Shown here: positions 1-9,699 of the stretch, piece by piece
How the letters are laid out: every line of letters begins with the position of its first letter
How positions within the stretch are numbered: position 1 is the stretch's first letter
Assembly (NCBI GenBank): GCA_903917505.1
Contig: CAIXAY010000455.1
Location: 1-23,218 of the forward strand
Length of the DNA stretch: 23,218 nt
Reading direction: 5' to 3'
Origin: an uncultured beta proteobacterium
GTDB taxonomy: Bacteria; Pseudomonadota; Gammaproteobacteria; Burkholderiales; Rhodocyclaceae
The notes under the pieces: model-generated
What the model saw: only the letters and a program-made list of their open reading frames with translations
What the model was told of the DNA's origin: nothing
The model's database searches: none
Program-made: the position numbers and the translations under genes

Positions 1-579
1 AAAGTCCCCGGCATCATCTACGGCGGTTCGGACGCCCCGGCCTTGATCGAGCTCGATCACAACGATCTTCTTCTGGCGCTGCGCAAGGAAGCTTTCCATG
101 CGTCGGTGCTCTCGCTCACCCTGGACGGCGTAACGCAATCCGTGCTGCTGCGCGATTCGCAAATGCATCCGTACAAGCCGCTCGTCCAGCACGTCGATTT
201 CCTGCGCGTCGATGAGTCGCACGTGATCCACCAGCGGGTGCCGCTGCACTTCATCAACGCCGAAAATTCCCCGGGCATCAAGGTCAGCGGCGGCAACGTC
301 TCGCCGGCCATGAACGACCTCGAAGTGGTCTGCCTGCCGAAGGATCTGCCGGCCTTCATCGAGGTCGACCTGATCGAGCTCGAAGCGGGTCGTTCGATCC
401 ACCTCTCGCAACTCGTCTTCCCCGAGGGGGTCAAGCCGGCCACGCATGACGACCCGGTCGTCGTCTCGATCTCGCTCAAGAAGGCTGAAGTGGTCGAGGA
501 AGTCGAGGCTCCGGTCACCACCGCCGCCGTTCCGGCTGCCGGCGCTGCGCCTGCGGCACCTCCGGCCGAAAAAGCCTGA
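1..579 (+). CDS. rplY: 50S ribosomal protein L25 / general stress protein Ctc (5' end missing)
   Basis: This is a 5S rRNA-binding protein of the large ribosomal subunit, in the long two-domain bacterial form (L25/TL5/CTC). The frame is open from base 1, starting KVPGIIYGG, which in this family lies about 25-30 residues after the true start, so the N-terminus is outside the window. A TTG at 43 is only an internal codon. The segment DSQMHPYKPLVQHVDFLRV is the conserved end of the RNA-binding domain. The following beta-rich domain (ending near VVVSISLKK) is the TL5/CTC C-terminal domain. The last 30 or so residues are a low-complexity Ala/Pro tail (AAPAAPPAEKA), common in betaproteobacterial L25. 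A strong hairpin follows the stop by 15 bases, and pth comes next, as is usual in Betaproteobacteria. The identification is firm. Confidence 0.96.
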   Translation, partial: KVPGIIYGGSDAPALIELDHNDLLLALRKEAFHASVLSLTLDGVTQSVLLRDSQMHPYKPLVQHVDFLRVDESHVIHQRVPLHFINAENSPGIKVSGGNVSPAMNDLEVVCLPKDLPAFIEVDLIELEAGRSIHLSQLVFPEGVKPATHDDPVVVSISLKKAEVVEEVEAPVTTAAVPAAGAAPAAPPAEKA

Positions 580-594
580 TCGCCGTCTGAACAA

Positions 595-623
595 CTGCCG
601 TCGGGCGCTTCGCCCGACGGCAG
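595..623 (+). terminator. Hairpin terminator after rplY
   Basis: This is a perfect 12-bp stem: CTGCCGTCGGGC at 595-606 pairs with GCCCGACGGCAG at 612-623, around the 5-base loop GCTTC. It begins 15 bases after the rplY stop. The run after it (TGTTAGT) is only weakly T-rich, so it may be a partial terminator or an mRNA 3'-end stabiliser rather than an efficient intrinsic terminator. Confidence 0.6.
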
Positions 624-734
624 TGTTAGTGCTAGCTGACACCCGCCGCCAAGGCGTGCGGAGGCTATGGGCCGGGCAGCAAAGCCGCGGCCTTTGCCTC
701 GCCTCCTTGCGACGGATTCTGGCCGTTAAAAAAC

Positions 735-1304
735 ATGAGCGCTCCGCGTCTGATTGTCGGCCTGGGTAATCCCGGCAGCGAATACGAGGACAACCGCCAC
801 AACCTCGGTTACTGGTTTGTCGACCGCCTGGCGCACGAGCTCAAGGTACCGCTCGCATCGCAGGGCAAGTTCTTCGGCCGCGTCGGGCGGCTCGGCGAAC
901 TGTGGCTGCTGCAGCCGACGACCTTTATGAACCGCTCCGGCCAATCGGTGCTGGCGCTCGCGCACTTCTACAAGATCCTTCCCGACGAGATCCTCGTCGT
1001 GCATGACGACCTCGACCTGCAGCCGGGCAGCATCCGCATCAAGCAGGGCGGCGGCAACGGCGGCCACAACGGCTTGAAAGACATAGCGGCCCACCTGACT
1101 GTACCGGACTTCTGGCGCTTGCGCCTCGGCATCGGCCATCCGGGCGACCGCAACGAAGTCGTCAGCTACGTGCTCAAGGCGCCGCGCAAGGAAGAGCAGG
1201 AATTGATCGACGCTGCGCTCGATCGCTGCCTGCTGGCCTGGCCGAAATTCGCGGCCGGCGACTACGAAGCGGCGCAGCGGGTATTGCATGCCAAAGTGGT
1301 TTAA
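735..1304 (+). CDS. pth: Peptidyl-tRNA hydrolase
   Basis: This cytosolic enzyme hydrolyses the ester bond of peptidyl-tRNAs that drop off stalled ribosomes, recycling tRNA. The 189-residue length is normal for bacterial Pth. GLGNPG is at residues 9-14 (N12), followed by RHNLG with catalytic H22. PTTFMN ends at N66. HDDLD contains D91, the partner of the catalytic histidine. GGGNGGHNG contains N112. These match E. coli N10, H20, N68, D93 and N114. The ATG at 735 is chosen because [14 protein letters not shown] begins at the normal distance from the motif. No clear Shine-Dalgarno precedes it (only an A-rich run), which is slightly unusual. It lies 155 bases after rplY, with a terminator-like hairpin and a second possible hairpin between them, so it may have its own promoter, though I could not identify one. 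Confidence 0.97.
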   Translation: MSAPRLIVGLGNPGSEYEDNRHNLGYWFVDRLAHELKVPLASQGKFFGRVGRLGELWLLQPTTFMNRSGQSVLALAHFYKILPDEILVVHDDLDLQPGSIRIKQGGGNGGHNGLKDIAAHLTVPDFWRLRLGIGHPGDRNEVVSYVLKAPRKEEQELIDAALDRCLLAWPKFAAGDYEAAQRVLHAKVV

Positions 1305-1313
1305 CTACAGTTG

Positions 1314-1437
1314 AACCACGACGGGCACAACGGGCACAACGAAAAACTGGAGAATTGGCGCTTGATTCTCCTCGCATCGGGTCGCACAGCCCGGCCCGTT
1401 TAAAAAAATCGTTGTGCCCGTTGTGATCGTTGTGGTT
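1314..1437. repeat. Long imperfect inverted-repeat (palindromic) intergenic element
   Basis: Between pth and ychF, a 29-base left arm (1314-1342) is the reverse complement of 1409-1437 at 26 of 29 positions. Each arm is itself built from short direct repeats: GGGCACAAC occurs twice in tandem on the left (1323-1331 and 1332-1340). The 66-base interior holds a 7-bp hairpin, GGAGAAT (1349-1355) with ATTCTCC (1365-1371), and a possible small CGGG/CCCG hairpin after it, so a transcript could fold as a branched stem. There is no ORF inside. The structure resembles a REP/MITE-type non-autonomous element. It may also act as a terminator for pth, since a T-poor long stem precedes ychF. Mobility and copy number cannot be judged from one copy. 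Confidence 0.7.
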
Positions 1438-1467
1438 AATTAAAGCAGTAAATACAGGAATCAAACC

Positions 1468-2559
<1,092 letters not shown>

Positions 2560-2582
2560 AGCGCATCACGCCGTGACGCGCT
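2560..2582 (+). terminator. Hairpin directly after the ychF stop (weak terminator or processing site)
   Basis: The first base after the ychF stop begins a nearly perfect inverted repeat: AGCGCATCA (2560-2568) pairs with TGACGCGCT (2574-2582), with one A-C mismatch around the loop CGCCG. There is no T-run. It ends 19 bases before the tamA start, so it may attenuate or stabilise the transcript rather than end it. Confidence 0.35.
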
Positions 2583-2601
2583 GCGATCCGAGGCCGTAGG
2601 C

Positions 2602-4341
2602 ATGTGTGTGCGGCGCATGCTGCTTGTCCTGCTCGGTTCGGCGGCGTGTTGTCTCGCCTCGCCGGCCTGGGCCGCGCTGCAGATCGTGGCGCCGGCAACG
2701 GTGCGCGATCTCCTGGTCGAGCACCTGTCCTCGTCTGGCAGCGGGACCGACCCGCAGGACGACGCCGGGCGCGCCGCGCTCGAGCGCAGATTGCGCAAGG
2801 AGGCCGAGGAACTGCTCGCGACCGAAGGCTATTTCTCGCCGCAGCTTGAGTTGCGCGAAAGCGAAGCGGGTCCCGTGCTGCGCGTCGAGCCGGGGCCGCA
2901 GGCGCAAATTCGAGAGGTCGGCATCGAGATTCGCGGCGCGCTGATGCCCGAACGGCGGCAGAAGCTGATCGCCGGCTGGGCGCTGCCGGGTGCCGCCGCG
3001 TTTCGCCAGTCGGCCTGGGACAGCGCCAAGCAGGGGCTGCTGCGCGAGCTGCTGGCCATCGACCATGTCGGCGCGCGCCTGCTGTCTAGCCAGGCCGAGG
3101 TGGACGTCGACGCGGCACGCGTCGACTTGCATCTGGTCTACGATGCCGGTGCGCGTTACCGCTACGGCGAAATTCGCGTCGTCGGCCTGCAACGTTATCC
3201 GGAGTCGCTCGTCGAACGCTACAGCGCGCCCTTGCGTCCTGGCGACGCCTACCGGCAGGAGGATCTGCTGGCGGTCCAGGCGGCGCTGCAGAACTCGCCT
3301 TATTTTTCCTCGGTCTCGGTCGAACTCGAACGCAGCGATCAAGCCGCCGGCGACGCGGCCGGGGCGACTGACGGGGCGATCCAGGCGCCAGTCATCATCC
3401 GCCTGCGCGAACGCGCGCCTTACAACGTCTCGCTCGGGGCCGGCTACAGTTCCAATACCGGCGCGCGCGTCGAAGGCAATTTTCGCAACGCCGACCTCTT
3501 CAATCGCGCCTGGGAACTCAGTAGCGGCGCGCGCATCGAGCAGTTGCGCCAGAGCGTTTATGCCGACGTCCTGCTGCCGCCGGATCTCAAGCAGCAGCGC
3601 GACAGCTTCGGCGCCGTTGCCGAAAAGTCCGACATCCAGGGCCTGGGCATAGAACGCGTCGCCTTCGCCGTATCGCGCGCCCAGCTGCTCGACCACATCG
3701 AGCAGCGGCTCGGATTCAACTGGCAGTACGAACGGCAGACACCGAACGACGCGGCAATGAGTACCAACCGGGCGCTCACGGCGACAGCTGGCTGGCTGTG
3801 GCGCCATGCCGACGACCCGCTCGACGCCAGCGAAGGCATCGTTGCCCAGTTGCAGCTCGGCGCCGCGGCGAAGGCGTTGCTTTCCGACCAGAATTTCCTG
3901 CGCAGCTATTTCCGCTATAGCCAGGGGATCCCGCTCGGAAGGTCCGATGGCCTGCTGCTGCGCGGCGAGATCGGCGTCACGGCGGCCCCGTCGCGCGAAG
4001 GCATCCCGCAGGATTACCTGTTCCGCGCCGGCGGCAGCAACTCGGTGCGCGGCTACGCCTACCAGAGCCTCGGCGTGCAGGAGGGTTCGGCGACGGTGGG
4101 CGGCCGCTACCTGCTCACGCTGAGCGCGGAATACACGCACTGGATCAACGCGCAGTGGGGCATCGCCACGTTTGCCGATGCCGGCCAGGCCGCCGACGAT
4201 CGCGACGTCCTCAAGCTGGCGCGCGGTTACGGCAGCGGCGCGCGCTGGAAGAGCCCGGCCGGGCCGCTGGCCCTCGATCTGGCGTGGGGCGAGCGCGACC
4301 ATGCGTGGCGCGTGCATTTCTCGCTGGCTGTGCCTTTCTGA
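2602..4341 (+). CDS. tamA: TamA, Omp85-family outer membrane assembly factor
   Basis: This is the outer-membrane half of the translocation and assembly module. It is an Omp85/BamA relative, thought to work with TamB in inserting some outer membrane proteins and in envelope lipid homeostasis. The 579-residue length is normal for TamA. An N-terminal signal peptide (two Arg, a Leu/Ala core, ending ASPAWA) precedes three POTRA-type segments. The last POTRA begins around residue 186 (YRYGEIRVVG) and includes the typical ending QNSPYFSSVSVELE. The 16-strand barrel starts near residue 274. The conserved loop-6 motif VRGY is at residues 482-485. The protein ends WRVHFSLAVPF, with the C-terminal Phe expected of a barrel protein. 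The start at 2602 gives a complete signal peptide; an ATG at 2617 is a possible alternative. tamB follows after two bases, so the two are surely co-transcribed. Confidence 0.93.
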   Translation: MCVRRMLLVLLGSAACCLASPAWAALQIVAPATVRDLLVEHLSSSGSGTDPQDDAGRAALERRLRKEAEELLATEGYFSPQLELRESEAGPVLRVEPGPQAQIREVGIEIRGALMPERRQKLIAGWALPGAAAFRQSAWDSAKQGLLRELLAIDHVGARLLSSQAEVDVDAARVDLHLVYDAGARYRYGEIRVVGLQRYPESLVERYSAPLRPGDAYRQEDLLAVQAALQNSPYFSSVSVELERSDQAAGDAAGATDGAIQAPVIIRLRERAPYNVSLGAGYSSNTGARVEGNFRNADLFNRAWELSSGARIEQLRQSVYADVLLPPDLKQQRDSFGAVAEKSDIQGLGIERVAFAVSRAQLLDHIEQRLGFNWQYERQTPNDAAMSTNRALTATAGWLWRHADDPLDASEGIVAQLQLGAAAKALLSDQNFLRSYFRYSQGIPLGRSDGLLLRGEIGVTAAPSREGIPQDYLFRAGGSNSVRGYAYQSLGVQEGSATVGGRYLLTLSAEYTHWINAQWGIATFADAGQAADDRDVLKLARGYGSGARWKSPAGPLALDLAWGERDHAWRVHFSLAVPF

Positions 4342-4343
4342 AG

Positions 4344-7300
4344 ATGCCGAAAATGCCGGACACCCCTTCACCCAGGCCGCACCCCACCTCGCGCCGCTGG
4401 CGCGCGCTGGCGGTGTGCGGCGCGCTGCTCGCCGGGCTCGGCTGGCTGGCCGGCAGTGAAAGCGGCTTCAGCCTCCTGTGTGCGGGCCTGGTCCGGCTGA
4501 CGGATGGCCGTCTGCAGATCGAGGCGCCCGCCGGTCGCCTGCTCGGTGACTGGCGGGCGCAGTCGGTGCGCTGGCAGGACCCGGGCCGCGAGATCGAACT
4601 GCGGCAGATGTCGCTCATCTGGTCGCCGCGCGCGCTGCTCAAGGGCCAGCTCGCGGTCGAACGAATCGAAGCAGCCAGCCTGCGTATTTTTTTCGCGCCC
4701 GACTCAAGCCCGGCCACGCGCCCGGACAGCCTGAGCTTGCCGCTGGCCGTGCGCATCTCGCATTTGGTCCTGGGGCGCGCGCTGCTCGGCAAGGCGGACG
4801 AGAATCCGCTGACGCTGGCCGAAAACGTTGATGCCGCGCTCGCCAGCGACGGCCGCACGCATCGCCTCGAGCATCTGCAGGCGCAGGTCGGCCGGCTCGC
4901 GCTGTCGGCCGATGCCACACTGGCCGGCGATCAGCCGTTCGCGTTCAAGGCACAGGCGGCGCTGCAGGGCGCTGTGCTCGAGCAGCCGTTCATGCTGAAG
5001 CTGTCGAGCAGCGGCACGCTCGATGCGATACAGGTCGATGGCGTGCTCGCCACAGAAACAAACGAGAGAAGCAAACACGCTGCCGCCAGCGCCACGGGGG
5101 AAGTGCGCGCTTTGCTGACGCCGTTCGCCGCGCGACCCCTGGCTGCGCTGCAAATCGCGCTGGCCGGTGTCGATCCTTCGGTGTTCGCGGACGGCGTCCC
5201 GCAAGCCCTGCTCGATGTCGACGCGCAGCTCGATTCCCCGCCGGGTGCTGCGAGCGATGCCGCCATCGGCGGCCGCCTGCGGATCAGCAACCGTCTTGGC
5301 GGCGCGCTCGATCGCCAGCGCTTGCCCGTCGAGTCGCTGCAGACGCAACTGAGCTGGCAGGGCGACGGGCTCAGCTTTTCCGGCCTGGCGTTGGCGCTGG
5401 CAGGCGGCGGTCGCCTCAGGGGGCAGGGCGCATTCGCCGGCGGGCATCTCGATCTCGATCTCGCCGCCCAGGGACTCGACGCCCGTTCGTTGCACGGCGA
5501 CCTGGTGCGCACGCAACTTGCGGGAACGCTGCGCGCGCGCTTTGGCGATGCGACCCAGTCACTCGAAGTCGATCTGCGCGACGCGCACTATGCGCTGAAC
5601 GCTCGCGCCAGCCGCAGTGAGGACGCGGTCGATATCGAGCACGTGCAACTTTCGTCCGGCGCGGCGAGTCTTTCTGCACAGGGAAAATTGGCGTTGATCG
5701 GCGAGCGGCGTTTCAGCGCGCAGGGCCGTCTCGAGAATTTCGATCCGGCGCGTTTCTTTCAAACCAAAGGCGCGCCGCGCAGCGTGCTCAATGCACATTT
5801 CGCTGCGCAGGGCGCGATGCGTCCGGCGCTTGGGCTCGTGCTGCATTTCGATCTGCGCGACAGCCGTCTCGGCACCCAGGCATTGGCCGGAAAAGGCGAT
5901 CTCGATTTGCGCGGTGGCGATCTGCACAAGATCGATATCGATCTTGCAGCGGCAGGCAATCGCTTGACCGCCCTCGGCGCTTTCGGCAAGAGCGGCGACA
6001 GGCTGCGCGTGACGCTTGCCGCGCCCAGGCTCGAAGCGCTTGGATGGTCGGGAATCTCCGGCGAGGCCAGCGCCAACGTTGTCGTTGGCGGGCGCATCTC
6101 CGATCTCGAATTCTCCGGCGAAGCGAAAGCATCGCGGCTGCGTATTTCGCGGCTGCTCGACATCGAGGACCTCACCCTCGCTGCGCAACTCGGCGCCGGG
6201 CCGCAGGCCAGGCTGGACAGCGTGTTGCGCTGTGCGGCCTGCGCACTGCCGTCCTACGGCATTGCGCCGCTGGCGCTTGAGTTGAAGGCCGAAGGGCTGC
6301 GCAGCCGGCATCATTTGGACGCGCTGGTTAGCTTGCGGGACAGGCACGAGCTGCGCCTGTCCGCCGACGGCGGCCTGCAGGACGCGGCGCGCAAGACGGC
6401 AAGCGGGCCGGCGCTGTCCTGGAGCGGCAAGCTGCGCGAACTCGTCGTGCGCAAGCTGGCGCCGGCCGCTGCGTCGCCCGTGCTCCAGCTCGCCCAACCG
6501 GCGGCGCTGCGCGTCGATAGCCAGTCGCTGTCCTTCGGGCCGGCCAAGCTGGAAGGACTGATCGGCAGCTTGCAGATCGAGCGCCTGGTCCTCGAGCCGG
6601 GACATCTGGAGAGCGCCGGACGTTGGCAAAAGTTTTCTCCGCTGGCCGTTCTGGCTGAATTTCCTTCGCTGCACGCGGAGCTGGCGGCGCTCGGCAAGGC
6701 GCAGCCGCAACCCTTGATCCTGGGCGGCGAGTGGGCGCTTGCAGCGCAAGCGGGCGGCGCCCGCGGGCAGATCGCCGTGTGGCGCGAGGGTGGCGATGTG
6801 TACCTCGACGCGCTGCCGCTCGGCCTCGGCGAAGTCCGCCTGCAGGCCAGCGTGGCGGATGGGCGCGTGGCCGCGAACCTGCAGTTGCGCGGCGCGCGGC
6901 TTGGCGAAATTCATGCTGAACTCGCCGCGCCTGCAACGCGCGGAACAGACGGCGGCGCGGCGGCGCTGATCGATACGCAGGCGCCGTGGCAAGGCAGTCT
7001 GCACGCGCACATGCCCGATCTGGCCTGGCTGGGCCCGCTGCTCGGCGAGGGCTGGCAGTTGGGCGGCGAATTAAACGGCGAGATGCAGCTCGCCGGAAGC
7101 GCTGCGCGACCGCAGTGGCGCGGCGAGTGGCGCGGCGAACACCTGGCGCTGCGCGAACTCGACCAGGGGATGCGCCTGGAACAAGGTGAGGCGCTGCTTG
7201 AAATTACCCCCGAGCGCCTGTTGCTGCGGCGTCTGAACTTCGCGAGCGATTTCCAGCCGCTGCCGCGCGTGCTGCGCCTGGACGAAAACATCGACAGCAA

Positions 7301-8408
7301 GCGACTGACGGCAACGCCCGGACGTTTCGAGGCGAGCGGCGAACTGGCGCTCGGTGAAGCGACGGCGGGGCGAACGGCACAGCTGAGCCTGCGCCTGGAT
7401 CGCATCGGCGTCATGCAGCGTCCCGACCAGTGGGCGATCATCTCCGGCGACGGCGAGCTGCGCCTCGGCGAGCGCGTCCTCGACATCGGCGGCAAACTGC
7501 GCGTCGACGCCGGCTTCTGGTCGCTGGCCGAGGTCGGCAGACCGCAGCTTTCCGACGACGTGGTGATTCGCCGGTCGCCGGCGAAGGGCGGCACGACTGC
7601 GCCGGAGGGGCTGGCTGCGCGGCAAGTCCGCGCGGCGGTGCATCTCGATCTCGATGCCGGGCTCGGCGACGCTTTCCACTTCCGCGGCGCCGGGGTCGAG
7701 AGCCGCCTCGAGGGGCAGATTCGCATCCGTTCCGACGATGCCGGCCTGCCGCGTGCCAGCGGCAGCATCAGGACGGTCGGCGGACGCTTCGACGCCTACG
7801 GACAAAAGCTGGAGATTGAACGTGGCATCCTCAATTTTCAGGGGGCGATCGATAACCCGGGACTCAACCTGCTGGCGGTGCGCAAGAATCTGTCGGTCGA
7901 AGCCGGCGTCGCGGTCACCGGCACGGCGCAGCACCCCCTGATACGTCTGGTATCCACGCCCGAAGTGCCGGACACCGAAAAGCTTTCCTGGCTGGTCTTG
8001 GGCCGCTCTCCGGAGCAGGGCGGCGGTGACAGCGCGATCCTGGTGGCTGCGGCGCAGACGATCTTCGGTGGCCAGGATGGCGGCCTCTTGAGCAAGCTGC
8101 AACAGGGTCTGGGCATCGATGAATTCGGCGTGAGCAGCGGCCAGATCGGCGGCTTGAGTCGCATGCCGACCAGTCGCGTCGCCAGTTCGACGGGCTTTGG
8201 CAGCAACAGCCAGACGGTGAATGGACAGATCGTCAGCGTCGGCAAGCGCCTCTCGTCGAATGCCCTGCTCAGCTACGAGCAGTCGTTGAACACCACCGAG
8301 AGCATCGTCAAGCTGACCGTCAATCTGAACCGGCAGTTTTCGGTCGTCGGCAGCGCCGGGTCGGAAAGCGCGCTTGATTTCTTCTGGCATTACAATTTCG
8401 GCCGTTGA
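4344..8408 (+). CDS. tamB: TamB, inner-membrane-anchored translocation/assembly module protein
   Basis: TamB is a long AsmA-like/DUF490 protein anchored in the inner membrane and spanning the periplasm as a hydrophobic beta-groove towards TamA. It is implicated in outer membrane protein assembly and phospholipid transport. From the ATG at 4344 it is 1354 residues, within the usual range. A positively charged start is followed by one membrane anchor at about residues 21-37 (ALAVCGALLAGLGWLAG). The body is repetitive beta-rich sequence. The conserved C-terminal domain is clear: EVPDTEKLSWLVLGRSPEQ, the Gly/Ser-rich SSGQIGGL region, VGKRLSSNALLSYEQSL, and the terminal FFWHYNFGR. The frame is open upstream to 4155, but that part overlaps tamA. 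An ATG at 4353 is an alternative start. Overlap-like spacing with tamA indicates translational coupling. Confidence 0.94.
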   Translation: MPKMPDTPSPRPHPTSRRWRALAVCGALLAGLGWLAGSESGFSLLCAGLVRLTDGRLQIEAPAGRLLGDWRAQSVRWQDPGREIELRQMSLIWSPRALLKGQLAVERIEAASLRIFFAPDSSPATRPDSLSLPLAVRISHLVLGRALLGKADENPLTLAENVDAALASDGRTHRLEHLQAQVGRLALSADATLAGDQPFAFKAQAALQGAVLEQPFMLKLSSSGTLDAIQVDGVLATETNERSKHAAASATGEVRALLTPFAARPLAALQIALAGVDPSVFADGVPQALLDVDAQLDSPPGAASDAAIGGRLRISNRLGGALDRQRLPVESLQTQLSWQGDGLSFSGLALALAGGGRLRGQGAFAGGHLDLDLAAQGLDARSLHGDLVRTQLAGTLRARFGDATQSLEVDLRDAHYALNARASRSEDAVDIEHVQLSSGAASLSAQGKLALIGERRFSAQGRLENFDPARFFQTKGAPRSVLNAHFAAQGAMRPALGLVLHFDLRDSRLGTQALAGKGDLDLRGGDLHKIDIDLAAAGNRLTALGAFGKSGDRLRVTLAAPRLEALGWSGISGEASANVVVGGRISDLEFSGEAKASRLRISRLLDIEDLTLAAQLGAGPQARLDSVLRCAACALPSYGIAPLALELKAEGLRSRHHLDALVSLRDRHELRLSADGGLQDAARKTASGPALSWSGKLRELVVRKLAPAAASPVLQLAQPAALRVDSQSLSFGPAKLEGLIGSLQIERLVLEPGHLESAGRWQKFSPLAVLAEFPSLHAELAALGKAQPQPLILGGEWALAAQAGGARGQIAVWREGGDVYLDALPLGLGEVRLQASVADGRVAANLQLRGARLGEIHAELAAPATRGTDGGAAALIDTQAPWQGSLHAHMPDLAWLGPLLGEGWQLGGELNGEMQLAGSAARPQWRGEWRGEHLALRELDQGMRLEQGEALLEITPERLLLRRLNFASDFQPLPRVLRLDENIDSKRLTATPGRFEASGELALGEATAGRTAQLSLRLDRIGVMQRPDQWAIISGDGELRLGERVLDIGGKLRVDAGFWSLAEVGRPQLSDDVVIRRSPAKGGTTAPEGLAARQVRAAVHLDLDAGLGDAFHFRGAGVESRLEGQIRIRSDDAGLPRASGSIRTVGGRFDAYGQKLEIERGILNFQGAIDNPGLNLLAVRKNLSVEAGVAVTGTAQHPLIRLVSTPEVPDTEKLSWLVLGRSPEQGGGDSAILVAAAQTIFGGQDGGLLSKLQQGLGIDEFGVSSGQIGGLSRMPTSRVASSTGFGSNSQTVNGQIVSVGKRLSSNALLSYEQSLNTTESIVKLTVNLNRQFSVVGSAGSESALDFFWHYNFGR

Positions 8409-8575
8409 ACCGCTCGGCGCTCGCCGATGGTCACGGCGTGGAACGGCAATGGAATTTTGACCAACTGCCGCCAAGCGTGAATCCGCGGCGCTACAATTGG
8501 TTCGAATGCCGTAAAGTGCTTGCGCCGAGCTGAGTCCTTGTGTCGGGTCGGCCCTTGGTTTTTCTGGAGAAAGCA

Positions 8576-9631
8576 ATGGCAAGGCGCTTGCGATTTCTTC
8601 TGCTGCAGGTCTGTTCATGCCTGTTTCTCATCAACTGGGCAATCGCCGAAACCTTGCCCATCGACCTTGGCCGCTCCGATCCCGGGCGGCCCGCACGTCC
8701 CCTCGGCGATGCCTATCAGGGGCCGATCGTGGACACCCATTCTCACCTCGTCGCCCCGAACGGAAAAACATCTGCTTACTGGGACGCCGATATTCTCGAC
8801 CTCATCGAGAAAGCGGGGGTCTCGCGCATCATTCTCCTGCCGCCGCCCAATGCCGCAGTGAATAACGACGCCGCTATCCGGGGAGAAAGAGAAACGCTGA
8901 GAAAGACATCGAATGGCCGGGTCTTGGTCATGTGCGGCAGCGATTACCTGACGCACTGGATGTACGACGCGGCCTTGTCCGGGAAATTGCCCGATGACAT
9001 CGTATTGCGCCTGGAGCGCCTGGCGGCCGACTTGAACAGCGGCAATTGCGCAGGCGTCGGCGAAATCGGTCTGTTCCATTTCAGAAAGGTGCGGCAACAG
9101 GCGGTGATCAAGCTGCCCGCGGCCTATCCGCCTTTGCTGGCGATTGGCGAGGAGGCGGCGCGCGCCGGTTTCCCCCTCGACCTGCACGCCGAGTCAAGAG
9201 AACCGGACATGGCGCCCCATCAGGCGGAAGTGTTCGCCACCATTGCCGCGCTCTTTGAGCGCGCGCCCGGCCTTCGCCTGATCTGCTCGCACACTTGTCT
9301 GACCACGGCGAAAAATGCGCGCACCCTGTTGCAGGCTTACCCCGGATTGATGATGAACCTGCACGCCTTTCGCCATCCCGAAGAATGGGCGCATCTGGAA
9401 CCGATCACCGGCCTCGAGGGCGGTCTTTACGACGACTGGGCGGCCTTGCTGGAAGAAATGCCCGAGCGCTTCATGATCGGGGACGATTTCATGTTCGGCT
9501 GGAACGAGCCGGAAGCTTATGAGCACCACTTCCATCGCTTGCGCGGAATCCTGGGCAGCCTGCCGCCGGCGGCCGCGAAGAAAATCGCCTTCGAGAATGC
9601 GGTGAAAGTGTTCGGGCCGCTGCCACCGTGA
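8576..9631 (+). CDS. Exported metal-dependent amidohydrolase-family protein
   Basis: This is a TIM-barrel metal-dependent hydrolase of the amidohydrolase superfamily; the substrate is unknown. From the ATG at 8576 it is 351 residues. GGAGA lies 5 bases upstream, so this start is preferred to a GTG at 8540. Visible metal or catalytic candidates are H55 and H57 in VDTHSHL, E163 in GVGEIGL, H204 in LDLHAES, H239 in ICSHT and D303/D304 in IGDDF, which follow the superfamily order. The N-terminus looks like a Sec signal peptide: MARRLR, a hydrophobic stretch to residue 22, and a cleavage site AIA before Glu25. The protein is probably periplasmic, whereas most relatives I know are cytosolic. It stands alone between tamB and a convergent operon. 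It could be a lactonase, decarboxylase or phosphotriesterase-like enzyme; the sequence does not decide. Confidence 0.82.
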   Translation: MARRLRFLLLQVCSCLFLINWAIAETLPIDLGRSDPGRPARPLGDAYQGPIVDTHSHLVAPNGKTSAYWDADILDLIEKAGVSRIILLPPPNAAVNNDAAIRGERETLRKTSNGRVLVMCGSDYLTHWMYDAALSGKLPDDIVLRLERLAADLNSGNCAGVGEIGLFHFRKVRQQAVIKLPAAYPPLLAIGEEAARAGFPLDLHAESREPDMAPHQAEVFATIAALFERAPGLRLICSHTCLTTAKNARTLLQAYPGLMMNLHAFRHPEEWAHLEPITGLEGGLYDDWAALLEEMPERFMIGDDFMFGWNEPEAYEHHFHRLRGILGSLPPAAAKKIAFENAVKVFGPLPP

Positions 9632-9657
9632 TCGCTATTCCTGCACGCGCCCGGTGA

Positions 9658-9695
9658 CCTGCCGGCGATGAGTGGCCGCGGATCTTCCCGGCAGG
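9658..9695. terminator. Candidate bidirectional terminator between convergent genes
   Basis: CCTGCCGG (9658-9665) is exactly complementary to CCGGCAGG (9688-9695), with a 22-base loop. It occupies the 68-base gap between the amidohydrolase (+) and the last gene of the minus-strand enzyme operon, where a shared terminator is expected. The loop is long and there is no T-run, so support is modest. Confidence 0.35.
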
Positions 9696-9699
9696 ATGC

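Noticed and set aside
4155..4343. Possible N-terminal extension of TamB upstream of 4344
   Set aside because: It overlaps the end of tamA and encodes an Arg/Pro-rich stretch; the ATG at 4344 gives a normal membrane anchor.
2566..4371. A 601-codon minus-strand frame opposite tamA
   Set aside because: It is a shadow of a well-supported Omp85 gene, Arg/Ala-rich and without a recognisable domain.
5559..7010. A 483-codon minus-strand frame inside tamB
   Set aside because: tamB is continuous and conserved to its C-terminus; the opposite frame reads as compositional noise.
8455..8505. TTGACC and TACAAT upstream of the amidohydrolase as a promoter
   Set aside because: The spacing between them is 29 bases, far from the 16-18 needed, and no good -35 lies at the correct distance.
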